Source: Albugo candida
Lineage: Eukaryota; Oomycota; Peronosporomycetes; Albuginales
Direction: 5' to 3'
NCBI GenBank assembly: GCA_040437565.1
Contig: JBDOQK010000021.1
Coordinates: 372,001-436,000 of the forward strand
DNA length: 64,000 nt
Under the pieces are notes generated by a model. That model was not told the DNA's origin and did no database searches. It saw only the letters and a program-made list of their open reading frames with translations. Below are positions 11,058 to 22,252 of the stretch, in pieces (within the stretch, counting starts at the first letter, position 1; each line of letters starts with the position of its first letter). The position numbers and the translations under genes are program-made.

Positions 11058-13641
11058 CTACGCTATCTGATCTTTAGGCCTGAGCCACGGAAATTGAAAT
11101 GTAAAGTCGTAACCATTATGCTGTATTGAGTAAGAGGATGGGAATAAAATCGCACTAACAAATACAAAAAAGCCCACCGTCCATTGTGTTTCCAGCACGA
11201 ACCCCAAATGATGCAACTGCGAAATTTGAATACGTTTGCCCACTCGCCACCAGTAAATGATCAGCATTGTGACTTGACCGACAGCACAAATCGATAAATA
11301 GGTGAGAGTTGTTGTCAGACGTGTAGCATCGATCTCATTGACTCCATTCTCTGACTTTATGAGTAATGGCGCCATTGTGGTGTTATACGCTATCGACGGC
11401 AAATGCACCGCAATCGATAGATACACGAGGTATCCCATCAACGTGGACGACGACGTGTACATCCGCACGCAGTTGAGCTCCATCCGATGGAGCATTGTAA
11501 GCGTTTTGGAAATTGTCTCGAGCGTGATACTATCGACCGCATGAAGCTGGGTTTTGCTCCTTTCTTTAGACAAGCGTTTAGAAGGCTCCACAAGCAACAA
11601 ATCTCGCTTCCGGGACTCTTTCATTCTCAAATTATGCAAGAACGAGCTCTCAATCGGTGGAGATATCATCACCCCACTGCGATCTCGCTTGGAGCCTAGA
11701 CTGGGTCCGACGATCATAACGTCTTGAACTTTTCGCGTATGTCTCCAAGAGAGAAAACTACGTAGTCTCTGCTTCCACGTGCAGAAAGGAATCGATTCGT
11801 TTCGGATGATACTGCTACAAAGCCGATAGCCTTCCAAAGGCACTTGGTGCTGATAACGAGACAGCCCGAAGACGCCGGATCGAGCGTACAACGCAAACGA
11901 AGTGAAAATGGGAAATCGATGATTCGGTGGTACGGCTTCAGGCTTCCGAATCATGTCGAGAATCTCGTTGGTGGGATCGAAAGTCACCGAGTACACCAGC
12001 CGTATCGTTCTTTGTAACAGCTCCATTTTACCATGCTCAAGGTCCTCTTTCGGCGCGTGTTTAGTGGCGTGCATATGTGTCGCTAAAAGCCGGAATTGCG
12101 TTTGGATCTCGTGACAATCTTGCTCGGCCATTCCAATGCAAAAGAAGCCGACCAGCGTGTTACCTAATAACAAGCCGTAGAAGAAGGACGCATTGGCGTT
12201 TTGCAAACACGCTACCGAGAAAACATCATGGAAGCACTGCGAGACCGCACTGATCAACAAAGGAGATGCGTCCATCAGCACGGGATTTGCTTTCTTAGCG
12301 ATAAAGTGCCGTATAGCTGTCTTCATAAACGGTAAAAGCCAACTGAGAAAAAATTGCTGACGTTCGGTGAAGTTTTCAAACAGACAGAGATACGCGACGT
12401 ATACAAACACAGGACTCGCGATTGCAATTGTCACGGTGTAGTATCGATACAATCGAGCCACAAGACGTCGTTCGCGGTACGGAATTTGACGCCAAATGAA
12501 AAAACCGAAAATTAGCATTTGAGATGTCACAACGGGAAATATAGTCAATGTCGGCGCAAATGGAACCGGAAAGCCCACAAATGCTGTCAATGCAATGTGA
12601 ACGGAAAGCCCAAACGCTGTTTCCACCAACGTCGCAGCAATACGAACTGAAAGTATGACCTCAATGTCGGGATTCAGCTCGAAAAACAGGTAAAGACCTC
12701 CCCAAGAAATCAAAAAAATCTCAAAGCCCATGCGCGCAAAGTACCCAAATTGATCGCTGATGCTCGTGCGCGAAGGATCAGCAAGCGGGATGAGCTCACA
12801 GAGGATTACCAGCACCCACCAAATGAATGGTCCGAAACAACATCCGGCAATTGCATCCCATGTGTCACATCGATAGCAGTAATGCTGAAGCATACAAAGC
12901 TTCTCCACAGAGAATTGTCCGCCAGCAAACGCATTTNNNNNNNNNNNNNNNNNNNNNNNNNNNNNNNNNNNNNNNNNNNNNNNNNNNNNNNNNNNNNNNN
13001 NNNNNNNNNNNNNNNNNNNNNNNNNNNNNNNNNNNNTCAAACAGACAGAGATACGCGACGTATACAAACACAGGACTCGCGATTGCAATTGTCACGGTGT
13101 AGTATCGATACAATCGAGCCACAAGACGTCGTTCGCGGTACGGAATTTGACGCCAAATGAAAAAACCGAAAATTAGCATTTGAGATGTCACAACGGGAAA
13201 TATAGTCAATGTCGGCGCAAATGGAACCGGAAAGCCCACAAATGCTGTCAATGCAATGTGAACGGAAAGCCCAAACGCTGTTTCCACCAACGTCGCAGCA
13301 ATACGAACTGAAAGTATGACCTCAATGTCGGGATTCAGCTCGAAAAACAGGTAAAGACCTCCCCAAGAAATCAAAAAAATCTCAAAGCCCATGCGCGCAA
13401 AGTACCCAAATTGATCGCTGATGCTCGTGCGCGAAGGATCAGCAAGCGGGATGAGCTCACAGAGGATTACCAGCACCCACCAAATGAATGGTCCGAAACA
13501 ACATCCGGCAATTGCATCCCATGTGTCACATCGATAGCAGTAATGCTGAAGCATACAAAGCTTCTCCACAGAGAATTGTCCGCCAGCAAACGCATTTCGC
13601 CACAGCAAATGGAACGTTTGTCCACATGTCATTGCTGTCAA
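11058..13641 (-). CDS. Multi-pass membrane protein of unknown function (about 640 residues after collapsing the gap duplicate)
   Basis: Two overlapping open frames (12865-13641 and 11058-13088) are pieces of one gene cut by a 561-bp duplicate plus 100 N. Removing 661 nt leaves 1923 nt in a single frame (640 residues). The start is the ATG at 13641. About seven to nine hydrophobic segments are visible: five near the N-terminus (for example WWVLVILCELIPL and MLIFGFFIWRQIPY), more in the middle (FFYGLLLGNTLVGFFCIGM) and a C-terminal group (VGFFVFVSAILFPSSY). Between them is a basic cytoplasmic loop with Arg/Ser-rich stretches (KRLSKERSKTQ). I do not recognise a domain. It lies 135 bp upstream of the OSCA-like gene on the same strand. 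Confidence 0.72.
12376..13597. repeat. Assembly gap (12937-13036) flanked by perfect 561-bp direct copies
   Basis: Bases 12376-12936 recur exactly as 13037-13597 around 100 N. This is the longest of the nine gap duplicates and splits the membrane-protein gene into two apparent frames. Confidence 0.94.
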
Positions 13642-13896
13642 TAGCTCTTACGACTCACTCGGACCCTTTTGCCCTAATAATAAATGTAAAAGTAAAACTG
13701 TCCGATCACAAAGCGTCTGTCATTTTCACGTGGCAATAAGTAGAAAAATTATTTCTCAGTCACAATTGCGTGGCAGCACGTCTTTGAATGTGAAGAAAAT
13801 CGCGTGGCAATGAGTCAAAACAGCATTTTTCTTTGTCATTGACACGTCAGACGATATTTATGAATTTTATAATCAGTTCATAGTACAATTTCGAAC

Positions 13897-14745
13897 ATGA
13901 AACTCACTACAGGCACAACGGCTTTAATCATTTTGGCAGACACATTTTTACCACTCGATGCGCACTTGACATTGTACGATCATGAGAGCCTTTGCTTCCA
14001 TCCAGAAGTAAAACAAAAGCACAAACGCGAAGATGAATGGGTTACTGTCCTCACTGATTCGACTTTGATGAAGATGGATGCTGCTCCTTATTGGGAACAA
14101 ATTGGCAAAAAAAAGTACAAAACATTAAACGAATTGCTTAATCGCACCGAACAGACCGACCACCCAAAAAAGCAGAAACCATTGGGAATTAGTTTCGATT
14201 GCGGCCTGACAACTTTGAAATGCGAAAAGCTCCCCTATACTCAACATTTGCAGTTTGTACACTCGGGATTCTCACACGAAGGTTTGTATTCGATAACGGT
14301 TAATCGTGTGGAGACCTTTTTTGCAAGAAAGGACACGAATGAGAATGATCTAGACCCGCTGATGATCGATTACTCACAATGCCTTACTGCGAAATATAAT
14401 ACTTGTATTGTGGAAATTGACTGGCTTGGAATGCGGCCGATAAAGAAGAAGTTGCAGGCGCAGAGATATAAATGGTGCATCAAAATGGATGTTACTGGTC
14501 TCAAGGATGATAAAAAGTGGACAGATTACAAGAGCAAACATATTGTTGGGGAATATGATAAGATAACTGACAAAAATGGTAAAGTTCGGACTTTTAATGA
14601 TTATGTACGACCGCAAAAACTTAAGCAGGAGGATCAGAATAGCAAGGATCATAAGGGAAGTAAGGATGATCAAAATGCTAAGGCAAAGAAGGACAAGGAA
14701 AAAAAGGAAAAGGAAAAAAAGGACAAGGAGCGTGGAGATAAATGA
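13897..14745 (+). CDS. Secreted protein with lysine-rich C-terminal tail, unknown function
   Basis: 282 residues. Residues 1-22 form a signal peptide (MKLTTGTTALIILADTFLPLDA). The mature region (to about 225) has scattered cysteines (SLCFHPE, ISFDCGLTTLKCEK, YSQCLTAKYNTCIVEIDW, YKWCIKMD) in a number and spacing that suggest three disulphides in an extracellular fold. The last ~45 residues are almost entirely Lys/Asp/Glu/Gln (AKAKKDKEKKEKEKKDKE), a disordered highly charged tail. No RxLR, CHxC or LFLAK-type motif is seen. No transmembrane segment follows the signal peptide. A secreted effector or wall-associated protein is possible, but there is no direct evidence of function. Confidence 0.75.
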   Translation: MKLTTGTTALIILADTFLPLDAHLTLYDHESLCFHPEVKQKHKREDEWVTVLTDSTLMKMDAAPYWEQIGKKKYKTLNELLNRTEQTDHPKKQKPLGISFDCGLTTLKCEKLPYTQHLQFVHSGFSHEGLYSITVNRVETFFARKDTNENDLDPLMIDYSQCLTAKYNTCIVEIDWLGMRPIKKKLQAQRYKWCIKMDVTGLKDDKKWTDYKSKHIVGEYDKITDKNGKVRTFNDYVRPQKLKQEDQNSKDHKGSKDDQNAKAKKDKEKKEKEKKDKERGDK

Positions 14746-14859
14746 TTGTAGATGTTGACATTAGAAGCTGAGGGTTTATATTCGCAATATATTTTCTATG
14801 TTGAATTTGCATTTGCACAGTTGAGACGTTTCCTTACCATTTGACAGCTCTAAGGAGAG

Positions 14860-15015
14860 ACGTAATTTCAAAAATAATAAATATTAATTTTTTAAAAAAT
14901 TTAATACTTTTTTTATTCCAATTATAAAATAACATAACTGTAATTTTTCCTGTATTATTTTTACCGTTTGAACGGTAAAAAAAAAAAATTATGATTTAAA
15001 AAAAAAAAATAAGTG
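14860..15015. other. AT-rich tract with small hairpin
   Basis: Very A/T-rich stretch downstream of the lysine-rich secreted protein gene, with poly-A and poly-T runs. A near-perfect inverted repeat TTTACCGTT-TG-AACGGTAAA lies at about 14960-14979. It may be the 3' processing region of the upstream gene; no function is shown. Confidence 0.4.
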
Positions 15016-15292
15016 ATTGAGGACACCGATATAAAGTATAAAGTTTAAGTAAACATGGATGAACATGTGGGGAGCCAACATTGGAAGAAAAGAAACCAAT
15101 CATGGACGTCATATTTTTGACGAATCGATGGACGATCGATCCACAAATTATAATGTGTCACCGAGAGTCAAGGATCGGGAGTGTGGAAATGTATGTGAGA
15201 TAACGAAATTCGTTTATTTCTAACACTACTTGTGGCTCGGTCCTACATTAAGACAACGTACAAAATCTCGGCAATTGTAAGCACTACAAAAT

Positions 15293-15640
15293 TCAATAAG
15301 GTCCAAAGCCAGGGAAAAATCCACTGTCAACTCCTTCCTCCACTATGATGTCAATGGTCGGATCCATACAAGAACAGGCATCAATTTTCACAGTAACCAA
15401 CAACTGCACGACTTTGCTCGGAGCTTTCACGCTGGTACCATTGATCATCAGAACTAAACTAGAATACTTCGAGTAGATTTTGATATCGTGAAATGCTAGC
15501 TTCTGGTTGAGATCCACGGTGAATCCATGATGCATTATTTCATCTTCGAGATAGCCCGTGTTGACCAAGTTGCCGAACTGCTGAGAAGCCTGAACGCACA
15601 GAATCGCTGTACAGCACATTGAAAGAAATAGTCTGATCAT
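15293..15640 (-). CDS. Small secreted protein, CSC-family member A
   Basis: 115 residues. The first ~19 residues are a signal peptide (MIRLFLSMCCTAILCVQAS). The mature protein is short. A middle segment (LAFHDIKIYSKYSSLVLMIN) corresponds to the central strand region of the other members, and a C-terminal block VTVKIDACSCMDPTIDIIVE carries the family motif Cys-Ser-Cys-x-x-Pro. No known domain. Four relatives occur in this window at 27203, 35886, 37462 and 46949. Intronless. A secreted lineage-specific protein, possibly an effector; function unknown. Confidence 0.75.
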   Translation of the reverse strand: MIRLFLSMCCTAILCVQASQQFGNLVNTGYLEDEIMHHGFTVDLNQKLAFHDIKIYSKYSSLVLMINGTSVKAPSKVVQLLVTVKIDACSCMDPTIDIIVEEGVDSGFFPGFGPY

Positions 15641-18070
15641 GATTGGACAAAATATGCGAAACCGGCCCTGATGACGCTTTCCTTCGATGCTGGTAAATTG
15701 GAAAGTGAGAAGCGACGTAGATATATCAGGAGAATGTTGGTGCTCTATGCATCACAGAAGGCGCTTACAGGATAGGCCATGATAGCGGGCAAGTCGAAGG
15801 CTGACAAGCCTTTACGTATCCAGACCTGACTCTGGGCGGACAATTCGATTGGTTAATATCAAAATATTTGTCTGATTCTTCGATGTGCGTTTGAGCCGCG
15901 GAATCATTCTTTATTACAGTCTAGATCATTAGTGTGATGGCAAAAGGAGTCAAAATGCAACTTGATTTCCGCGTTCAATAACAATTATAAAAGTCCATGT
16001 TATATATCTCGACATCAGAGTATTCCATCCTACCTGCGATATATAATCACAAGCAATGCAAATTTGGTTTTGAGGGCACTTATGCTGTATCAGTTGAATA
16101 TAATTTCAACCGATAGACTCAGAGGATACATCACGGGACATTATCGAACAAAAATAAAAGGAGCTGTTTGTATTCGCTTGGAACCTATAATTTTCGCGAA
16201 TGGCTCGACTGAACTGACACAAATACTCACTTTTGAACCAGATGATTTGATTTGCTACTATCAATGCTCTCGCTGTACAAAATGTGCGGCTTTTCCCTTT
16301 GAAGGACCGAGGAAATGAATTTCTTTACTTTATGTGAGCAGATAGATCTTTGGTAACAGTACAGGGAGAATAAATGGCATTGATGACTGCCGCTTACTTT
16401 GAAAGATGGCAAAATGTACCTGTTTGATGCAAGGGATAGACATTGCGGAGACTGAGAGAATTCATTTGGTGCGCGGTCTCGGTCATCTAGTGTACTGGCA
16501 ACGTGTGCTGCACTTAATCAAAATACCGAGTCGAAATTGGCAACCTAATGAATTGAGAGCGTCATAGCATACAAAATTACACAAGCCAATTCTGTGGAGT
16601 AATGACACGCCAACACATTTCAGGTCGAAATGCGTATTGATTGTGCAAGCTTCTATCCACTTGTTTTGGATTCATTATGTATGCTTTGCTGGAGGAGACA
16701 AAGTAATAGTCCGTCGTGTCGATTTGTCTCGAACACGTCCTTCTAATTACGGATACGATGACGCGAAGGTAGCCTTCTCGAGCATTAATAGGATTATCGG
16801 TTGAGAAAGTAGACGTAGGGTAGCCCAAGTGCGGCAGTGCGTCTCAGCTTGAACACTCACATAGCTTCCGGTCTGTAAAGTAAGAAACTTATTCGTTTCG
16901 ACACAAAGTAGAAAGTGTGACCGCAATTGTGGCGTCTTGCTAATTACCGAAATAGACTGTCTTTTTCATGAAGCGATGTCTTGTGTCAATATATTACCTC
17001 TGCTCGTAGATCTAATCTTTGCAACAACGCTTTCAATCGGTAANNNNNNNNNNNNNNNNNNNNNNNNNNNNNNNNNNNNNNNNNNNNNNNNNNNNNNNNN
17101 NNNNNNNNNNNNNNNNNNNNNNNNNNNNNNNNNNNNNNNNNNNGTATTGATTGTGCAAGCTTCTATCCACTTGTTTTGGATTCATTATGTATGCTTTGCT
17201 GGAGGAGACAAAGTAATAGTCCGTCGTGTCGATTTGTCTCGAACACGTCCTTCTAATTACGGATACGATGACGCGAAGGTAGCCTTCTCGAGCATTAATA
17301 GGATTATCGGTTGAGAAAGTAGACGTAGGGTAGCCCAAGTGCGGCAGTGCGTCTCAGCTTGAACACTCACATAGCTTCCGGTCTGTAAAGTAAGAAACTT
17401 ATTCGTTTCGACACAAAGTAGAAAGTGTGACCGCAATTGTGGCGTCTTGCTAATTACCGAAATAGACTGTCTTTTTCATGAAGCGATGTCTTGTGTCAAT
17501 ATATTACCTCTGCTCGTAGATCTAATCTTTGCAACAACGCTTTCAATCGGTAACCGACGCACTGTCTTGACATACAAACTAGGCTACTGCCGACTGCTTT
17601 TGGTACGCTACAAGCTCCGTTGATCGCAAATGGTATACTTATACGAAGTAGCATCAGAAAATAGGAATAGTAACACCATGCGGAGATCTGAGTTTCCTTC
17701 CAAAATTCGTTCACAGTATCGATGGAAAGTCGCATTAATCGCAGCCACTGGTGGGAAGGCGACTTCTATGGGCGATGCTTTTTACATCAACGTATTGATA
17801 AACAAAAAGATCTTCTCCAATCTCCTTTAATGACTAGTATCAATCATTTGTTGTGTCACTTGGAAGCCTTTCCTCTCACAAGGGGTACCATTCGGTCTTA
17901 CACCAATTTTTACACGTACAAACTTTCTAACTGCAGTAATCGCAAGACGTGAGAACGATGATTCTAGTTGACGTGGCATGCATTAGTAACATTTCTTCCA
18001 CTTGAGAGATGAAAACACTTTGAAATTTCCTTCTGGCTCAACACATCGACTGTAAAAATACCTTTGGACA
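15641..18070. other. Gene-poor region with an assembly duplicate
   Basis: No supported gene. Open frames of 60-120 codons (for example 15962-16318 plus, 16227-16412 minus, 17496-17735 minus) show no signal peptide, domain or similarity to neighbours. About 900 bases of it are the gap and its duplicated flanks. Confidence 0.5.
16634..17553. repeat. Assembly gap (17044-17143) flanked by perfect 410-bp direct copies
   Basis: Bases 16634-17043 recur exactly as 17144-17553 around 100 N. No gene is affected. Confidence 0.93.
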
Positions 18071-20023
18071 ATGCGATCCCTTCAACAAATTCTCATCGCA
18101 ACAACGGTGGTGATCAATGTGGTCCACTCGAACACGGGTATTTCTCGCACAGATCATGAGCTGATACGATCACTTCCCTCCGTTCAGATTCCATCATTCG
18201 ATTACGGCCATTTGATGGACGATGAAACACCTCAAAATATGTTGTTGGCGCTTGAGCGAGACGGTATACTTGCACTCCGAAACATCCCGAATTACCAAAG
18301 AATTCGAGACGCTTATTTCGAAATTGCCACCAAATGCGTGCTAGAAGCCAAACCNNNNNNNNNNNNNNNNNNNNNNNNNNNNNNNNNNNNNNNNNNNNNN
18401 NNNNNNNNNNNNNNNNNNNNNNNNNNNNNNNNNNNNNNNNNNNNNNNNNNNNNNCGATTACGGCCATTTGATGGACGATGAAACACCTCAAAATATGTTG
18501 TTGGCGCTTGAGCGAGACGGTATACTTGCACTCCGAAACATCCCGAATTACCAAAGAATTCGAGACGCTTATTTCGAAATTGCCACCAAATGCGTGCTAG
18601 AAGCCAAACCTGAAGATTCTCAATCTTTTGTGTCAAGTAAGACGTTTGGAGACGGCACTCAACGAGCAACCATCAGCTCAGAAGCCGGGCTCAATTTGAA
18701 TTCCGCTGGTTTTTTGGCTGATGCTGCGTGCCCTGGGTATCGCGATCGGTACCTTGACTTTAGCCGTGCCTTGGAAAATGCCGTTAATACATTCGCACAA
18801 GCATTGGAGAAGAGCTCTTTTGAGATTTATGATCAAGATCAATTGATATCAATCCGGGAAATGATAAATGAGGCAACCCGTCTGGATCATTTTCATCTTT
18901 ACGAGGGAACGGAAAATGAGGTTGAAGCGAATCCGACATCCAATCACGCACACCGATTGTCCTCTGAGGAGTTGTCAGTGTCATTACATGAAGATCGCGG
19001 GCTATTCATTGTGATGGCTTCTCCACAATTTAGTCGTGCGAGCAAGCAAGGCCGACTGAATTCTATGCAAGTTGAGCCAGATGATAGAGGTCTAATCATC
19101 CAGCAAGGGGATGGCCAATTCGTCCGACCAATTTTGCATGATGCGGAGATAGTGATCATGATGGGTACAGGAGCAACTGAATGGCTTCGAACCAGCCATA
19201 TTTTACCACCTGTGACACACGGTATGAAAATGCTTACATACCCCAGCGTATCTGAAGAACGTGTCACTCGAGCATTTTTTGGTAAAATGATTCTCTTGCC
19301 GCTCTATCAGCGTGTATCACCCAGTCGATTCACATTTGCTGAAATTCTGAACAAAACATATCGTCATGTCTCTGGAATCGATATACTCGAACCAAAAGAA
19401 ATTGGCTGTGCATCAAGCCGTCAGCTTGTGGAAGCAGCAAAACCTTGTTATGTCCAGGTAAGCTGCGAAGCGAAAGCAGATTTTCCCAAGACGGACTGTT
19501 CTACTATCTGCAATAGAAACCATACAGATGATGCAGAAAAATGCAAAAAATATTGCCAAGGATGCCAAAATGGAGGAATAGGGAATATAGTCTGGATGCA
19601 GTGTATCCCCGATTCCGCGCATCCGCCACCATCAGATCCTCAACACGGAGCCCTTCCTCCAGGTCCAGCTCCGGTTAGCCCAGTGCCTCCTACTACGAGT
19701 GGTCCTGTACATCCGCCTACAAGTGGTCCTGTACCTCCGACTCTCCCTCCAGATGTTCCTGCACCTCCTACATTACCTCTGGTCAACCCTGAATCTGATT
19801 TTGCTGGTGTTCCTGCCATTCTATCTCACGATACTCCAGTAGAACCAGCTCCACTGGACAACTCGAACAGCAAAAGGAAGTCGTGTCGCCGGGTAATCCA
19901 CCACCAGCCACAACTCCACCGTCAGCTTCATTAAGCGATTCGCAAGACACCTCCAATTCAGATGTTCCAAGGCTTGCGTCACATGCGACTGTTCTATTGT
20001 TGTGCATTTTTACCGCGTTTTAA
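18071..20023 (+). CDS. Secreted 2OG-Fe(II)-oxygenase-like protein with Cys-rich and Pro-rich C-terminal regions (frame unclear at end)
   Basis: The start at 18071 gives a signal peptide (MRSLQQILIATTVVINVVHS). The body resembles the isopenicillin-N-synthase-like double-stranded beta-helix. Residues IPSFDYGHL and LERDGILALRNIP fit the N-terminal domain. SLHEDRG (18987-18995) gives an HxD pair, and the His in PVTHGM (19218-19220) with downstream RVTRAFFGKM could complete the iron triad. A cysteine-rich segment (CSTICNRNH, CKKYCQGCQNGG) and a Pro-Thr-Ser-Gly repeat tail follow. A 156-bp duplicate plus 100 N interrupts the 5' part; collapsing it gives one frame to a stop at 19934 (535 residues). 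In another frame, sequence after about 19860 encodes a Pro-rich stretch, Ser/Asp residues and a hydrophobic end (ATVLLLCIFTAF) stopping at 20023, like a GPI-anchor signal. A small indel or short intron near 19780-19880 could join them. Oxygenase assignment is moderate. Confidence 0.6.
18199..18610. repeat. Assembly gap (18355-18454) flanked by perfect 156-bp direct copies
   Basis: Bases 18199-18354 recur exactly as 18455-18610 around 100 N, inside the 5' part of the oxygenase-like gene. Confidence 0.93.
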
Positions 20024-20097
20024 GATTTTGCATTGCGATATTTTTCAATACATTTCCTTATAAGAAATCATTCATTTTCTGTGACTCCTTCATACAA

Positions 20098-20571
20098 ATG
20101 AACGTAATCGCTGAAATGAAACGAATACATGAGCGTGAGTTAGAGCTTGGCGTTCCTTATGAAGGCTCCTGGCATCAGAAATATAAAGACAGCGCGTGGG
20201 TGTACTTCGGAGAGCTATCTTTCGAGCTCACAAAAGAAGAAGGCAAAGAAAGCAAAAAAACAACGTAAAGAAATGAAAAAATCGAAGCGAGACGAATTAA
20301 ATGGTTTGAACAGGTAAGGAGAAAGCGAATGGAACAAAAGAAGGAAGAAGAGCTTCAGAACGATCCAATAGACAGACTGACACTCGAGCAATTGGAAGCA
20401 TAATCGAGCGCAACGGGCTGGAGAGGAAGATATGAGCCTGATGCCAAAGTAAAATGTGTAAAACGGGGAGAGACTGGTGGAGAGAGAATGGAAGAAAATG
20501 AGCAAGAAGCTTACAACGAACGAGAGCGTAGGCGTCGGGCTGCGTTCGGTGGAGTCAATCGTATACGTTAG
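20098..20571 (+). pseudogene. RBMX2/IST3-like splicing factor remnant lacking the RRM core
   Basis: The ATG at 20098 opens a peptide that matches the start of RBMX2/Ist3: MNVIAEMKRIHERELELGVP, then SWHQKYKDSAWVYFGELSFELT. In the family this leads directly into an RNA-recognition motif of the spliceosomal RES complex. Here, after FELT the sequence changes abruptly to Lys/Glu-rich coding-like sequence, and the rest of the RRM is absent. The frame stops at 20266-20268. Further in-frame pieces (MEQKKEEELQNDPIDRLTLE, then a basic Arg-rich end to 20571) could be the C-terminal part. Either the gene has lost its RRM by deletion or the assembly has collapsed here. It is convergent with the WRAP53-like gene. 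Confidence 0.5.
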
Positions 20572-20579
20572 GAAACATT

Positions 20580-22178
20580 TCCCGCAGTCGTTTTTTTTTG
20601 AAAATAGAGTGCTGAATTCTAATTCGTATTTACACACCTGAACAACATTCTGAGAGGTCGATTGATGATCGTTTTCCATCGGTTCTTCCTCCTCCATATC
20701 TGGTGCTACCGTGTAGTGTCTTTGCCCGGAACACAAAGCAATTCGAAGTGGACAGTTAATCTGAAAAATGAGACTCCATTGATCGCATCTATCGACCTGT
20801 CTACGCATCGACTTGAATGTTATCTCACAAATCTCTTACCAGATAGCCGCATCTTTTCACTCACTTGGACTCCTTGACCGCCGAAAATGAGATACCGGCC
20901 TCCACAATGAAGATCAAAAGCAATACGCTTCATTTCTCCATTCATATTTCAAATCGGCGGGTCTACCTGATTCGTATCTGCTTTGCGATGAACAGTAGTC
21001 AATATGTCATTTGTTTGTCGAATGGATCTGACCATCACGACGTGCAGCTGTGAACAAGAGATTCCCATCGTACGAGAAACGTACTTGCGTGATACCTCTT
21101 CTTTCGTGAGTCTGTGAAGAGATTCATGTCAGAAATACGCTTGGGCGTGGAAGCTTACACACGCAAAGTGTCATCAATTCTTCGCCCGAGTCTTCGGCAT
21201 ACAATCCTGTTGTGCCATGAAACGATCCTGCTGCGTACATTCTGGATAGCTGCACGTTCGAAAATTTCAGAGTTGACGGATGGGAGGATGCACGCACTTG
21301 GAGTGATCTGGATTGAAGTGAATAGAGCTGATCAGACCACGCTGTCCTTGCTTGGCTTTCTTCGTCTTTGCAAGCGGCCGAGACTCGAAATCGCGGCTTG
21401 GATGGGACAGGTCGAACACGCGAACATACGCTCAAAACCAGCATAGGTTTTGTCTGCCGTGGGATTAAATGTAATCGACGTTGCGGAGGTGAGTTCATCC
21501 AGACGATCGAATGCCCGAAACGAGGCGCGAAGCTGAATGGTAGATTATTAGATGTTGCAGGGTATAAGAAGATACTAACTTGGCCGCTGTAGGCATCCCA
21601 TAAATGGATCGGCNNNNNNNNNNNNNNNNNNNNNNNNNNNNNNNNNNNNNNNNNNNNNNNNNNNNNNNNNNNNNNNNNNNNNNNNNNNNNNNNNNNNNNN
21701 NNNNNNNNNNNNNTAATCGACGTTGCGGAGGTGAGTTCATCCAGACGATCGAATGCCCGAAACGAGGCGCGAAGCTGAATGGTAGATTATTAGATGTTGC
21801 AGGGTATAAGAAGATACTAACTTGGCCGCTGTAGGCATCCCATAAATGGATCGGCTCATCTTTGCTTGTGGTTAGAAAGCAGCATGTTGATGGGTATGCA
21901 GAGTTCATGTGTGGATACCATTTCATATCGTATGTACTTTTTGGTTCTTTTATTTGAAGAACCGAATGCGCATCAGCGCAATCTCGATCGATCGGTGGCT
22001 CAAATATTCGGATCGTATGATCTTCGCTATTCGTTAGAGGACATAGATTATCTGGTGATGTCTGAACGCCTTTGGTAAAATTATTATCTCTATACGACTG
22101 AAATTCATCAAATGCTGCAAAGCAAAGGCGTGGGTCGTCTACGAGTGCGCCAGATTCGACGACATTGGAAAACTCCAT
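20580..22178 (-). CDS. WRAP53/TCAB1-like WD40 protein, multi-exon, with a probable frameshift
   Basis: WD-repeat protein similar to WRAP53 (telomerase Cajal body protein 1), which binds CAB-box RNAs and delivers telomerase and scaRNAs. Blocks in order: YDMKWYPHMNSAYPST, DEPIHLWDAYSGQ, then after a 47-nt intron (second copy 21775-21821) LRASFRAFDRLDELTSATSI, YVRVFDLSHPSRDFESRPLA, GQRGLISSIHFNPD, and after a 48-nt intron (21250-21297) MYAAGSFHGTTGLYAEDSG, then GITQVRFSYDGNLLFTAARR, IAFDLHCGGRYLIFGG and PLRIALCSGQRHY. All are collinear with the family. One base seems to be missing between AGFER and YVRVFD, near 21430. A gap with a 142-bp duplicate lies inside. The start is the ATG at 22178, but an upstream exon cannot be excluded. 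The 3' end is uncertain. Confidence 0.72.
21472..21855. repeat. Assembly gap (21614-21713) flanked by perfect 142-bp direct copies
   Basis: Bases 21472-21613 recur exactly as 21714-21855 around 100 N, within the WRAP53-like gene. The duplicate includes the 47-nt intron. Confidence 0.93.
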
Positions 22179-22252
22179 GCTTTTGTATGTACCAATTTAT
22201 ATGAGTTATCATCTTACAGCGAACAAATGCCTGGCCTCTAAGGCTGGCATTT

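Noticed and set aside
9508-13597. Large perfect direct repeats inside membrane-protein genes, as if exons were duplicated
   Set aside because: The copies end and start exactly at 100-N runs and are 100% identical, so they are contig overlaps left unmerged, not biological duplications.
13980-14010. CHxC effector motif after the signal peptide of the lysine-rich secreted protein
   Set aside because: The sequence reads Leu-Cys-Phe-His, without the required Cys-His-x-Cys spacing.
20215-20808. 197-codon minus-strand frame across the RBMX2-like and WRAP53-like genes
   Set aside because: Only its first part matches the WRAP53 C-terminal exon. The rest is antisense to the RBMX2-like gene and low-complexity Phe/Leu-rich.
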